DNA of 64,000 nucleotides from contig NC_058495.1 in assembly GCF_020382885.2 (NCBI RefSeq), positions 2,659,627 through 2,723,626 on the forward strand, given 5' to 3'. The position numbers were made by a program, and so were the translations under genes. The notes under the pieces were generated by a model, which was not told where the DNA came from, searched no databases, and saw only the letters and a program-made list of their open reading frames with translations. Shown in pieces: positions 22,346 through 33,766 of this stretch (positions within the stretch are counted from its first letter, which is position 1; every line of letters begins with the position of its first letter). This DNA comes from Scatophagus argus. Its lineage: Eukaryota > Chordata > Actinopteri > Scatophagidae.

Positions 22346-25300
22346 TTAAGGCCAATTGCAGCACTTGCAGCTTTCAGAAAAAACAGTTCCGCTTCCACAG
22401 TGACTAACGTAGGTTCTGCCACCAGTGCACATGTAGAAGCTGGTCCTGTCATCTGAGTTGGGGTACAGGCCATCAGGTTTGCCATTGCAGAAGCCGGATC
22501 CTGGAGCATGGGTGGTGGTTGTGGTTGTGGTGGTGGTGGTTGGAGTGATAGTACCTGGTTTAGGAGGAGTGGTAGGGGGCAATGGGGGCAGCTCTGAATA
22601 GAGAGAGAAGAAGAAGTTTGAAGATAAAGAAATAATATCTATTAACAGTTGTCTATGACTGAACTTAATTAATAATCCAGACAGCACTGCACATCATTAT
22701 TATATGGCATTACAAGCAAATAAGACATTTTGATTATGCATGTTGTTGATTTTTTTTCACATGGTAATTGTAATGCCGATTTAAATAAGACTTCAATTAT
22801 GAGAATAAATATGAAGCTCAGCTGGAGTGCTTAGTATGATGCCAAAAATAATTAATCTAAGGGGATTATAAAGGACGAGGAGTAATAATTCAATCAATCA
22901 CCAGACTATTATCTAGCTAGGCTTTAAACCAACGTCAAAGGAAAAGATCTGCATAAAAATTACTTACCAATATTAAGAAGTTTGTTGAGATGAGACATCA
23001 AAGGATGACTGCCCTCTCCGCAGAATCGTCCAGCGAAGTCATCCAAATCGAGGGCCCAAACAAAGGCACCTCCAAAGTTATGCTCCTGCAGGTAGCGCAC
23101 CTATTGGGGAAAAAATAAAAACATCAGAAACTGGTGTAAATACTGTAGATATGTTGTGAATATGTTAAAATATAAAATTGATGCACCACCTACCTTGATC
23201 TCATAGCTCTCCTTGGTGTCAAATCCCACCCACTCATTGTTCTTGGTGGCATAGGGCACTTTCTGATCCTCAATCCACTGAATGGTGGTGGTTTTTGCGA
23301 AGTCACAGATCTAGACCACAGACAATATCATAAAGTTTGTACCTTTACAATAAATTTGTACGTTGGCATTAAAGAAATAGAACTGATAGATACTCATATC
23401 ATACACAATATACTGTATACTTCATACTGGAAAGGGATTACCCTAGTCATATTTAAACTGCACCTCATAGTAGGACCAGAATCCAGCTTCACGTGTGAAT
23501 GGTCCGGCTGAGGCAGGGCCACTTGCTGGAGCTCCAACCCCAGTGTCTGAGGATGTCAGGCGGAAGGTACGACCATAAGTAGCAAAGCCCATCCTCAATT
23601 TCTCCAGTGGGGTGCCATTGTCTCTCCAGTACTTCATGGCAAAATCCTACAAAAGTTGACGCAAAAGATTAAGTAAAGGGTATCCCCAACTGTTTGTTCA
23701 ATTTCCAATGTGTAGGCCTGCTTACAGTGTTAAAGTAAATGAGGTCTCCAAAATCCTGGGATCCACGGTACAATGGGCTGTTGTGTCCAGTGAACTGCTC
23801 CCAAGTACCGTGGAAGTCATAGGTCATCACATTGATGAAGTCCAGTTCCCTGAAAAAAACAGAAATAGTTATTTCAAAAATCTTTGTAGAACTCCAGCTT
23901 TCTCACTAAAGAGCTATTTCATACTCACTTGGCAATCTCAGCAATCTCATAACCACTATCGATGGTTCCTTTTCCAGCAGACACTGCAGCAGTGAGCATG
24001 AGCTGAGGTTTGCCAGTGGCAGTGGCCTCAGCTGCAAAGGCTTCAACAAGTTCCTGTAAATATAAACCAAACAGGAAATTAGAAGAGGTCATCATGATAT
24101 AAACCATAGAACAGTAGAAGTAAAACTGCAGCTAGAAACTCAAGCAAGAGAAGACTGTCCCCACCCTGCAAAGCAGAGTGAACCTCTGTTTGTCCTCTGG
24201 AGGACTTCCACGAGCACCAGGGTACTCCCAATCCAGATCCAGACCATCAAATCCATGAGTCCTCAGGAATCTGATAGAAGACTGTATGAATGTCTGACGG
24301 TTAGCTGGAGTGGACACCATGATGGAGAACCTGCAGGGAAGATTGAGCTCTGTTATCACAGTTGGTACGCTTCAAAAATCTTCTCATTAGCAACAGCCTT
24401 AGGCCATTTGCAGCGCTTGTCTCGTTGGAAACAATTAGCTGCAGTTTTAATGGCAGGCATGATTAATATACTATATGAACAAAGGTATTGGGACACACCT
24501 CTTTATTACTGAATTCAGGTATGGTGTGGGGGTGTTTTTCAGGGGTTGGGCTCAGCCCCTTGCTTCCAGTGAAGCAAGCTTTAAGGAAAATCTTAAAGCT
24601 TCAGGTTTCAAAGACATTTGACCAATTCTATTCAACTTTTCTATTTCCGCATAAGTGTGCCCCAGTGCATAAAGCAGGCTCCATAAAGATGATGAATTTG
24701 TGTGGAAGAACTTGACTGGCTGTATATTAGCTGTCTGACTTGTTTAGAATATAGTACAAAGCAATTAGAGGCTAGTATAACAAGTGCTGTAAATTAAAGA
24801 TAACATAAGGGAAATCTTGCTCCTGGCCATTTAGCTGACAAGCAAAAATTGTGATATTTAGCTTGCACATTTAAGACTTCATCGCACTATTGAAATATTT
24901 CTAGAATATAGAGTACAGGACCTTTCTAGTAACTTCAAGTCAAATTACTGCAATGTTGTGCTAACAACAACTTAGTTTTTGGGTAGACAACTGGCATTTG
25001 ATTTGCAGTTAAAAAAAACCCTGGATCAAACATTGTGACAGTTTCTATAGGCACGTGGTACATTGTTTGTAGTTTACTCACTGTCTTGAACCAAAGTTCC
25101 ATCCACCAACAGCCAGCAGAGTCTTCAGATGAGGATTTCTGGAAACAGCACATAAGGTAAGCTAAGACACCACACTTTGCTCAACCTTGTGTTTGCTCAG
25201 TTACAAGAACAATGTCTCATTAATGCTCGCTGCACTAGTGTATTTACATGTTATGGTAGATAACAGTTCTGTCCCCATTTCAGCAAGCATCCTGCTGAAG

Positions 25301-25877
25301 GCTGCTTGTGCAAAACACTTATCGTCTCCTAGTTCCAGATGAACTCTAACTAAGCCTCATCTCTGACCATTACTGTATGTGATCAAGGGTATCTCAACTC
25401 TGGCCACTCACTTGGTCTTCAAAGCATTGAAAGACTTGTAGAGGATGTCATCATTCCACTCATAGGTAGTGAGTTCATTGTTATGGTTGATGATTGAAAA
25501 GGCATAGATCAGGGTGGTGCACAGGAAGGGGTCAACATTTTGTGGCATGTATTTCCCATCACCAGGTCTGTACTGGGACCAGTTGGTGAAGTAACACTCC
25601 ATCTTGGTGGCAGATCCTTTGTTGGAGTAAAGGAACATTAAGCAAGCCATTGATTTTGGTATTTTACACAAGTGAAAATCCAAACCAAATGATGCTAGCT
25701 GATCAGAAACATATTACAACTTACCAAGTTGGCATATCACCAAACATAAGCCTATAATAAAACAAATTATTAGAGATATAAAAACACACATTCTAAAATA
25801 TAAGAAATACATTAGTTAGTTGAAGAAAATAGCAATAACTGAAGATAAATACCTGCTAGAATTGTGAGCCTGGTCAT
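22346..25877 (-). CDS. chia: Chitinase gene B: acidic chitinase (CHIA/CHIT1-like), secreted
   Basis: Endochitinase of glycoside hydrolase family 18, which cleaves beta-1,4-linked chitin outside the cell. Eleven coding exons join in frame to 469 aa: 25853-25877, 25725-25751, 25412-25616, 25082-25138, 24165-24330, 23929-24053, 23726-23849, 23464-23646, 23194-23310, 22968-23100 and 22346-22593. The signal peptide begins [17 protein letters not shown]. All barrel motifs are present: [20 protein letters not shown], catalytic DGLDLDWEY (D133, D136, D138, E140, as in mammalian AMCase), MTYDFHGTW and WALDLDDF. A Pro/Thr-rich linker leads to a CBM14 chitin-binding domain ([11 protein letters not shown] to CKCCNWP, six cysteines). 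A TATA box and a non-coding leader exon lie upstream. It is the only ordinary, fully active-looking enzyme of the cluster. Fish have several chia paralogues, and which one this is cannot be told here. Confidence 0.95.
24471..24660 (-). mobile_element. Tc1-like fragment in gene B intron 4
   Basis: The segment begins with AAAGGTATTGGGACACACC and contains GGGTTGGGCTCAGCCCC. Its text is a reverse-complement relative of the element at 57805-58328, so both belong to one Tc1-like family. It is short and without coding capacity. Confidence 0.5.
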
Positions 25878-26029
25878 CTTGAATGTAATTCTCACAACTT
25901 TCCTGGATTACTATAAGACAAAAAGTGAATCAGGGGCTATGACTGAAGCAAAAAGAAAAAGCTACCATTTTCAAGATAATCACATTTAAAATGATATGTT
26001 AGAGGGATTGTTTTCCTGTGTAAACTCAC

Positions 26030-26083
26030 CTCGAGACTGAATAAGAGACCCGAAGTTTTCAGTAAAGTTTGGCCTTTTATATA
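26030..26083 (-). promoter_or_regulatory. TATA box and non-coding leader exon of gene B
   Basis: The minus strand reads TATATAAAAGG at 26073-26083. About 30 bases on, a leader exon should begin; it ends at 26030 with a GTGAGT donor. The next acceptor (CTTATAG) lies just above the ATG exon. Gene B therefore probably has one untranslated exon split from its coding start. Confidence 0.6.
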
Positions 26084-27675
26084 GTAGGTTGTGTGCAGAT
26101 AAAAAGGGAGGTGCCTTTGAAATTGGGGTAATAAATGTAATCATTATTAGGAGGAGATAACAACCTGCAAAGTCTGAACGACATGTAGGCAATAGTTTAG
26201 TCATTGTACCCCTCTCGTCACAGGACGCACTCTAATATGAATCTGTTATAATTTAGGTCAGTGAAAAAATCATTCATTATCATATCTTCAATCAGCCTGA
26301 ACAACCATGTAGAGTCCTGATATTTTATCTGTGTTTGGCTAAACATCTTATTGTTGTTGTCAAGGTAACATGACTAAAGCTTAAAACAATGACTTTTATA
26401 TCATATAATAATCATTTCCATGTAGTCAACTAAAAATGAATAGCTGACATTAAAAAAGAAATTAATAATTTTGGCCAGTATAACCCAGATATTGGCTGGT
26501 TTAGGGCTCAGTTTCATATTGGAGAAATAAAATACCTGGATTTGATTTTTGCTCTTGCTTTGACAAAATAAGTAATCTGAAGAGATTGGTCATTATTTTA
26601 CACATTTGAACTACTGAATAACTTATTATGCAGACAATTGTTGATTTTGTTGAACAACAGTTATGCAATACTAATTAAAAAAAATGTGGAGACACCTAAA
26701 TTAATCAATAGGCAAGTAAACTAAAAATTATTCATATGTTTACAGTATTTCCATCAAACAAACACACCTTTTCTATGTTTTAGGAATAAAATGTACATCC
26801 AGCATAAAATAAAACAATAAATGTGTCATATTTAAAATGAAACTGAACATGGACATACATAAATAAAACCATAAATAAATGAATAAAATGATCACCTTGC
26901 GACATTTACCCATTTAACAGATGTCCATAAACTGAGATGCATTATGAAGTAGCTTTAGCTACCTTTAACTACAGATTTTGACTATCCTGTTCTGGTTTGT
27001 AGATCTTCACTTCTTTATCTTTTTCTTTTGTTAAGCACCAACCATGAACATTGACCATCAAGATGTTTTACTACTGGCAACCTGTTTTTACACTCCACAA
27101 TAACCCTCAGCTGACACCAGTTGAGATTATATCACAAGGTGATACAGTCACACAGGAGAGACAATTATGTGTCACACAATACCACTTGCACAACTAATAA
27201 AATACCTAAGTAATTACTAATACTATGACATTGGTAAGCAGCAGCTACTGATGAATTTCAAATGAAAAAGAAAATATTTACCACAATATTTAAATGAACA
27301 GTTTTGAACAGTTATATAAAAGTTCACTGTTGTTAATTGATCATCTGTGGTCTCCAACTATATTTACTGATTGCTGGTTATTAATTAACAAATCTTACAT
27401 AATAATTTATTATTTAATAAATTAAATTGCTTTTGCAAGGTTATAACAAATTACCATGTAAAGTTACAAAAGGCCATAGTGATGATATAATACTATTTTT
27501 TATGACCAGCAGTCATAGAACCCCTTTAAATTTACAAAGACATGAAATGGGTAACACTATCTCAGTAATGAAGTGGTGCAATTGACCTGCACATGTGAAC
27601 TAGAATTAATAATTAAAACTAAAGTACTTAAAATATTCTTTTCAAAATTGAAGCAACAAATATTCATTTTGATAA

Positions 27676-27757
27676 GCTGCCCGTAGTCAGCTGGGATAGG
27701 CTCCAGCTCCCCCGCGACCCTGACGGATAAGCAGTATAGAAAAGGGATGGATGGATG
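27676..27757 (+). mobile_element. 5'-truncated SINE tail
   Basis: Only the last ~80 bases of the SINE seen at 12213 are present (CAGCTGGGATAGGCTCCAGC to the GGATGGATG tail). Truncation at the 5' end is what target-primed reverse transcription produces. Confidence 0.8.
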
Positions 27758-28319
27758 TTAGTTGTATAGTAGTTAAATACTAGTTAAATACTTCTAGCTG
27801 GTTAAGGTTTTGGTAACATAAAACAATTATGACAGGAAATAAATGTAAATAAAGTCTAATGCAAAATATAAAGAAATCATGTACCAAAAAGAACGGCATC
27901 AACTGGGTCAACATCGTCCTTGTGAGCCCAAGACCCAGTTACTTCATTCTTCCTTTTTTCTTTTTTTTGGGGGGAGGGGGGTTTAATAGGTGATAAGGAA
28001 GAACAACACATTTGATGTAAAATGACATAGTGATGCAAAAATGATGCAAATGATGCAAAATGACATAGTTGCATTGTTATGGCTAAACAGTAGTTGCGAT
28101 TACTACTGTTTAGTCATAATCTGATTTAATTCTGTTAAGACTCAGTACAGCTACTACCATTATTGTTACTACTATTGTTATCAAAATCACCATAATACCT
28201 TCTGTATACTTCATTGTCATTATCATTATCTACATTTCGATACTTCTGGTATTATTACTGCTGCTATGCATCTCTGCTTGTGTGCTCCTTCTCTCACACC
28301 CCACCCCCTCTGCCCCTCT

Positions 28320-28320
28320 G

Positions 28321-28374
<54 letters not shown>

Positions 28375-28625
28375 TCTCTCAACCCAACCGGTCAAGGCAG
28401 ATGGCCGCCCATCTTGAGCCGGGGTCTGCTCTGAGGTTTCTGCCTTCTAAAAGGCAGTTTTTCCTCACCACTGTCGCCAAGTGCTTACTCAAGGGGGAAT
28501 GTTGGGTTCTCTGTATTTACAGTTTAATTAAAGAGTTTGGTCTAGACCTGCTCTAATTGGAAAGTGTCATGAGATAACTTTTGTTGTGAATTGGCGCTAT
28601 ATAAATAAACTGAACTGAATTGAAA
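28320..28625 (+). mobile_element. (CT)n tract followed by LINE 3' end
   Basis: A CT run (28320-28379) is followed by a segment with TTTTTCCTCACCACTGTCGCC, TGGTCTAGACCTGCTC and GGCGCTATATAAATAAACTG, ending in a CTGAATTGAA tail. I recognise this as a very common fish LINE 3' end. No ORF remains. Confidence 0.65.
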
Positions 28626-31039
28626 ATTATCACCTGACCCATTGTGCCCGAACACTGAAATTATAATTCTTTTGCTTTTGGATACAGCATATGAACAGGG
28701 ATATCACATAAGAAAAATCACTATGTAATGTCTTTTGGTACTTAATTTGAAATGGTCCTCTGAACAGAAATCTGTCTACTTTTAACAAAGTGACTGACTC
28801 TTATGTCAGGGACACAAACTCAGTGCTAAGTACTAAAGTGTGTACTACATCTCATTAAGGCTCAATCTGCTGCTGCTGCATAATATTGTATGCCAAATTT
28901 TAGAGTGGGCTTCTTCTACCCTCCGACTGGATGTGCATTTGTTGTGAGCAATTATTGTATGCATTGAGCTATTACCTGCAGTTTTTAGTTCCTCCCAAAT
29001 CTACAATGACAAAAACATTGCAACTAAATAAAACCTTTTCTGGAGCATCATAAGTGAAAGCAATGCCCAGAAACGCGGTTAGTTTTCTATTTGGGTGTGT
29101 TTACCTGAAGCCAATCTGGAGCTGAGCTGGGCGGAGTCTTTTCCTGCTGTCTTCTGCTATCTTCACCTGCACACCTACAAGTCACTGCCTTCAATCAACT
29201 CACCTCTTCTTGCTACCTTTATAAGGACCGGTCTCTTCGCTACCCCCTTGCCAGATTGTTCTTGCCACAGTATCAGAACGACCTCTTTTCCTTTGGATTC
29301 TGGCTTGTTTTTCCCTGTGGATTAATTTCATATGTTCTTGCCCACGTTCACCTGCTCCCCCAGCTGTGCCTGGACTAGCTCAGCTCTAGCTTCCCTGAAG
29401 ACTTGTTCCCTGGAACAAAAAAACATGTCCCCACCTTTGGTGGATTTATTTGAGACATGAGACCACTGACAACTCACCTTCCACCTCACTGTTCAGCAGC
29501 TCTAGTCAGCGCCATTTGTTCGCTAGTCCTGATTAATCGCTTTGTACTTTCATGAGAACAGTCATTCAGTAAACAACTTTTAACCTGAAGAACTGAACAC
29601 AGGGAGACAAGGGATAGCATAAGAGAAATCTTCAAAGAAAGTCCAAAAAGATTAGAAGACTAGCCTGGGGTGATACCACAAAGGTGGTGAAGTAGGACAA
29701 GTCTTTAAATACAGCAGGAACATGTGTGTTGGCTTGTAGAGAATAGGTAAAAGACAAGGACAGCCCCATGTATTGGCTCCAGGTAACACACACACACACA
29801 GGGAAAACAGCCTAATACTTTTCTACCATCTGAAACCCTCTTGGCTGTTCAGACAGAATGAAAGAATCTGGTAAATCAAAAGGCGAAGGAGTGTGTTTCA
29901 TGACCCACAGCAAATGGTGCAACCCCAGGAATATCTCTACCATTTCGCAATCCTGTACGCTACATCTTGAACACTTGGCTATTGTCTGTCATCCCTTCTA
30001 CTATCCCTTCAGGGGGTTCTCAGCAGTAATTACCCTAGCAATCTATATCCCACTTGAGGCAGATATGGCCACTGCTCTGATCACACTACATGAGAGAATA
30101 AACAGGCACTCACCATCTCGTCTGTGCACAGCCTTCATCGTGGCAGGGAACTTTCCATCCAGTCCAAGCTGGAACACTAAGTTTCCATTTTCAGGGGACT
30201 GAATAAGATACAGACATTAGGTTGTTTGATTATTTAATCTTATTCCACTTCCTGTTACAGATATGAGATGTAGTTGAAAGCTCCAAAAATAGTAATTGTA
30301 ATTGTACCTTTAAATCAGTTATGTTATGCATAGTGTTTTCACGGTCTAGAATGAACGTCCTTACTGAACAACATACGTTTGTTTTGTCAACCATATGGGG
30401 ATATTTTTTAAAATGTTCTTTATCGTGGTGGGAGTATATGACAACACTATGATCTTAGGATGCATAAAATATTCTAAAGTGCACTTACTGTGGTGAACTC
30501 ATTTTGATAGGACGTGATGTAGCAAAATTCCAGGAAAAACTTTTCTGAATGTAAACAGTGTCCAGTTGCATGGAGATACCAGGATCAGCCAAGGTCCTTG
30601 GCTTAGCTTCCACGTTGGAAATGAGAAAAATCTCAGCCCGTCGTTTTTTTTTTAACCAAAGCGATCATGTGAACGATTGTGGCAGTTAACGACACAGTAC
30701 GTTTGCACTATGTTTTAACTTGTTTAAACAAAACAACAGAACACAAGAGCAGCATCACGCATGCAGCCGGCGTAAACACACTTTTCAGTTGCCCGCAAAG
30801 CCCACAATGCATTGTGGTTTTTTTCCACTCCGCTACGTCACACTTTCGATTCCAATTCAACACGATCTCCACCATGAAACTGTTACCTCCACTTTCTGTC
30901 TTTTAGTTTCCTGCCAGTTTTGATTGTATGCCCTGCCGTGATTGCTTTCACCTGTATCTCATTTCACAACATCTAGCCAAGTTAAGAACACTCTTGAGGA
31001 GGTAGGTGTGTCATTGTCAAAGTTTACATTCGAGAGACG

Positions 31040-31400
31040 GCTTCATGAATGTAAATACAGAGGCTTTGTGCTCAAAGCAGAAAAGCCAGATTAGACTTTG
31101 CCAGGAAACACCTAAAAAGCCTGAAAACAATATTGACTTATACCAGAATCATGGGAAGAGAAAAATATGAAGAAGGAAAGGAACAGACCATGATCCAAAG
31201 CATACCTCATCATGTGTCAAACATGTTGGAGGCAGTGTTACAGCATTGGCATGTATGGCTGAACCAGGTCACTGAGGTTTATTGATGACCAGACTGCTGA
31301 CAGTAGTAGCAGGATGAATTCTGAAGTGTAGGACTACATTCTCTGCCCAGATTCTGCCAAATGCTAAAAATGGATAGGACACAGCAACCTCTAACAGACT
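31040..31400 (+). mobile_element. Tc1-like transposase remnant
   Basis: In broken frames the plus strand encodes VKHVGGSVTALACMAEPGH and then MTRLLTV and ILPNAK, matching the GGGSIMVWGCM block and what follows it in Tc1 transposases. Stops and frameshifts abound. Confidence 0.55.
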
Positions 31401-32155
31401 TCACTAATAATATTAAGATACTGTATATATTTATTTTCACTAATATATAGCAACCTTGGTAACCTGAGTGATTTCCTTTAAGTAGCAGAAAAAAGCTTAA
31501 GCAAAGATTCTTTGGGCGAAGCTATCTGTAAAAGCCTAAGCCTGCAGCCATCAGTAAGACACAATGAAATGGACCCCTTGGTAGAACAGTCAGGAAAATG
31601 GAATATTACAAACAAAGACCAGTCCACAGAGGTTGAGCATCCAACACAGGTGAGCACTCAAACAGATAAAGATGCTAACCCCAGCTGCCTTCCTGTCTTT
31701 CCATATTGTTGGCAGTCCTACACAGCAATTCTTGCTGGGCAAACAGATTTAGTTGGTTACAGCTGGGTAGAGAGACTGAGTGGACTGGTTATAGTGGGAC
31801 ATAGAGGCTAAGTGGACTTTTTATAAAATGCACTGAAAAATGACCTTATGACCTCAAGAGGAGTGTCAGGTGTGACAGTTAGTGGTAAAATTTGGTCTAG
31901 TCCTATGTTTGACCTAATATCAGTTTGATTTTTTTTTTTCATACCAGCCCAATCCTATTTGCCATTTATTTATGTTTTTAAATTGTCCAGTGCCGTGCTG
32001 ATTTTATTTTCTATTTTTAGTTGTACATTAGAACTTTCCATGATTAGTAAAATAACCAATAATATTTGATCAACTTGAATAATGTGAATCTGTCTCGTTT
32101 GTGCTAAATTAATATCATCCATCGATGAGGCTTGATATCACTCAAAATTTCTTAC

Positions 32156-33148
32156 AGTGTTAAAGAGGATGAAGTCATCACTGTTTATCACTGCTGAGGT
32201 TTGTCATTGGCCTTGGCCTCACCTGCACAGGATTCAACAAGTGCCTGTAAATATAGTGTTATCAATACAACACCTGTTTCCTATGGTTCAAGAGTTCATG
32301 ATATCTTGCAGAACAAACTGAACCTCTTCTTAGCCTCTGGAGGACTTCCATGAGATCCAGGGTACTCCCAGTCCAGATCCAGACCATCAAAACCATGAGT
32401 TCTCAGGAATTTAATAGAAGATTGGCTGTGAACATCTGGTGGTTGTGATCATTCTGCCTTTGTCCAAATCTATGCTATATCATCCATTTCTCATATAAAC
32501 AACAATTTAATTGCACATTTAACATTTGGGTTGTTTTTAAGCAGACATTTGAAAAATATTTTGAGTCAAGGTTCCATCCACCAACAGCCAGTAAGGTCTT
32601 TAGACTGGGGTTCCTTTAAAACATGTGGTTTGATATGGTTTGTTTAATGCAGAATATCTTACTTGACTTGTTTATCACTTACTACTTGCATTTGACTCTT
32701 ATTTGCTCTGGAGGTTATTGAAGGTCTTGGACAGAGTCTTGTCATTTCATTCACAGGTAACAACTCATTTTTGTTGATGATGATGGAAAAAGCATAAATC
32801 AGATGAGTGCACAATATCCACATTTTGGGGCATATATTTCCCAGCCCCAGGTCTGTACTGGGACCAGTTGGTGAAGTAGCACACCATCTGTGAGGAAGTT
32901 GCTGAAGACCAAATCAGCATTGCACATAATGTCTATTATTTTCAAAAACTATACACACTTTCAAAAGTGTGGTTTTATGACCAAGTTAGAAGTTTTAAGG
33001 TTAACTTAACCAGCTGGCACATGACCAGACACAAGCCTAAAGGGAAATGGATTTTATAGATCAGTGTTTCACATCATAGAATGGATAGTATAAATACATC
33101 CTAAAATATCTCATCATGTTTAAATGCTAAAATAGTGAACTTGGTCAT
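32156..33148 (-). pseudogene. Truncated chitinase pseudogene (exons 1-7 remnants)
   Basis: On the minus strand, remnants of gene B-like exons follow in order. Exon 1 (MTKFTILA, ATG at 33146-33148) and exon 2 (GLCLVMCQL) come first. Exon 3 (about 32705-32910) reads [19 protein letters not shown], then loses bases and shifts frame. Exon 4 (about 32560-32615) reads [11 protein letters not shown]. Exon 5 (about 32310-32430) still encodes [12 protein letters not shown] but lacks its 5' third. A fused piece of exon 6 and the end of exon 7, with a GTAAG donor at 32151-32155, closes it. Exons 8-11 are absent. Retained introns show it arose by gene duplication, not retroposition. It is closest to gene B. 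Confidence 0.9.
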
Positions 33149-33482
33149 CTTTATTTGAAATCTCACAGCTTCTTTTTCTCAAATAAAGAAACAAAATGAA
33201 GATAATATTATTACATATTCACTGGAACTGATAATTTAAATGTGTTACTTGACTGTAACTACTATACTATGAACTCAAAGCATGTGGCCCATTAAACACT
33301 TTTAAACAAGTGCTTTAACAACTCCACTAATTTGAACCATCATAATTTCACTTTAGAGCATGTTGCTCTTATTTGAACCAAACAATATAAAATCTATAAC
33401 TACCTTACGGATTTCCCACGTGAATGTATGTTGTTTCTGCAAAAAAACAAAAACAAAATTTTTACCAAAGAAATATCTTAAT

Positions 33483-33766
33483 CGAAAGGAGCCAGTTGAG
33501 GTGGCTCGGGCATTTGTTCCGAATGCCCCCTGGACGCCTTCCCGGGGAGGTGTTCCGGACATGCCCCACCGGGAGGAGGCCCCGAGGAAGACCCAGGACA
33601 CGCTGGAGGGACTATGTAACTCAGCTGGCCTGGGAACGCCTTGGGGTCCACCCGGAAGAGCTGGAGGAAGTGTCTGGGGAGAGGGAAGTCTGGGTATCCC
33701 TGCTCAAGCTGCTGCCCCCGCGACCCGGTCCCGGATAAAGCGGAAGAAGATGGATGGATGGATGGA
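33483..33766 (+). mobile_element. LINE ORF2 C-terminal fragment
   Basis: The plus-strand ORF encodes LRWLGHLFRMPPGRLPGEVF and GRRPRGRPRTRWRDYVTQLA, a well-known C-terminal tail of fish non-LTR retrotransposon polyproteins. It is followed by GGATAAAGCGGAAGAAGATG and a GGATG repeat tail. The 5' part of the element is missing. Confidence 0.75.

Larger units (their letters stand above)
26084..32155. other. Long intergenic stretch between gene B and the chitinase pseudogene
   Basis: No functional exon is seen on either strand. I looked for stray chitinase exons 8-11 matching the pseudogene and did not find them. Recognisable contents are the SINE tail, the CT tract with LINE 3' end, and a Tc1 fragment, listed separately. 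The ORFs at 29858-30202, 30679-30906 and 31512-31811 have no domain features. Confidence 0.45.

Noticed and set aside
28320-28379. CRISPR-like or satellite array
   Set aside because: It is a plain CT microsatellite without spacers, and the window is vertebrate.
32156-33148. A fourth functional chitinase gene
   Set aside because: Exon 3 has a frameshifting deletion, exons 5 and 6 are truncated, and exons 8-11 are missing.
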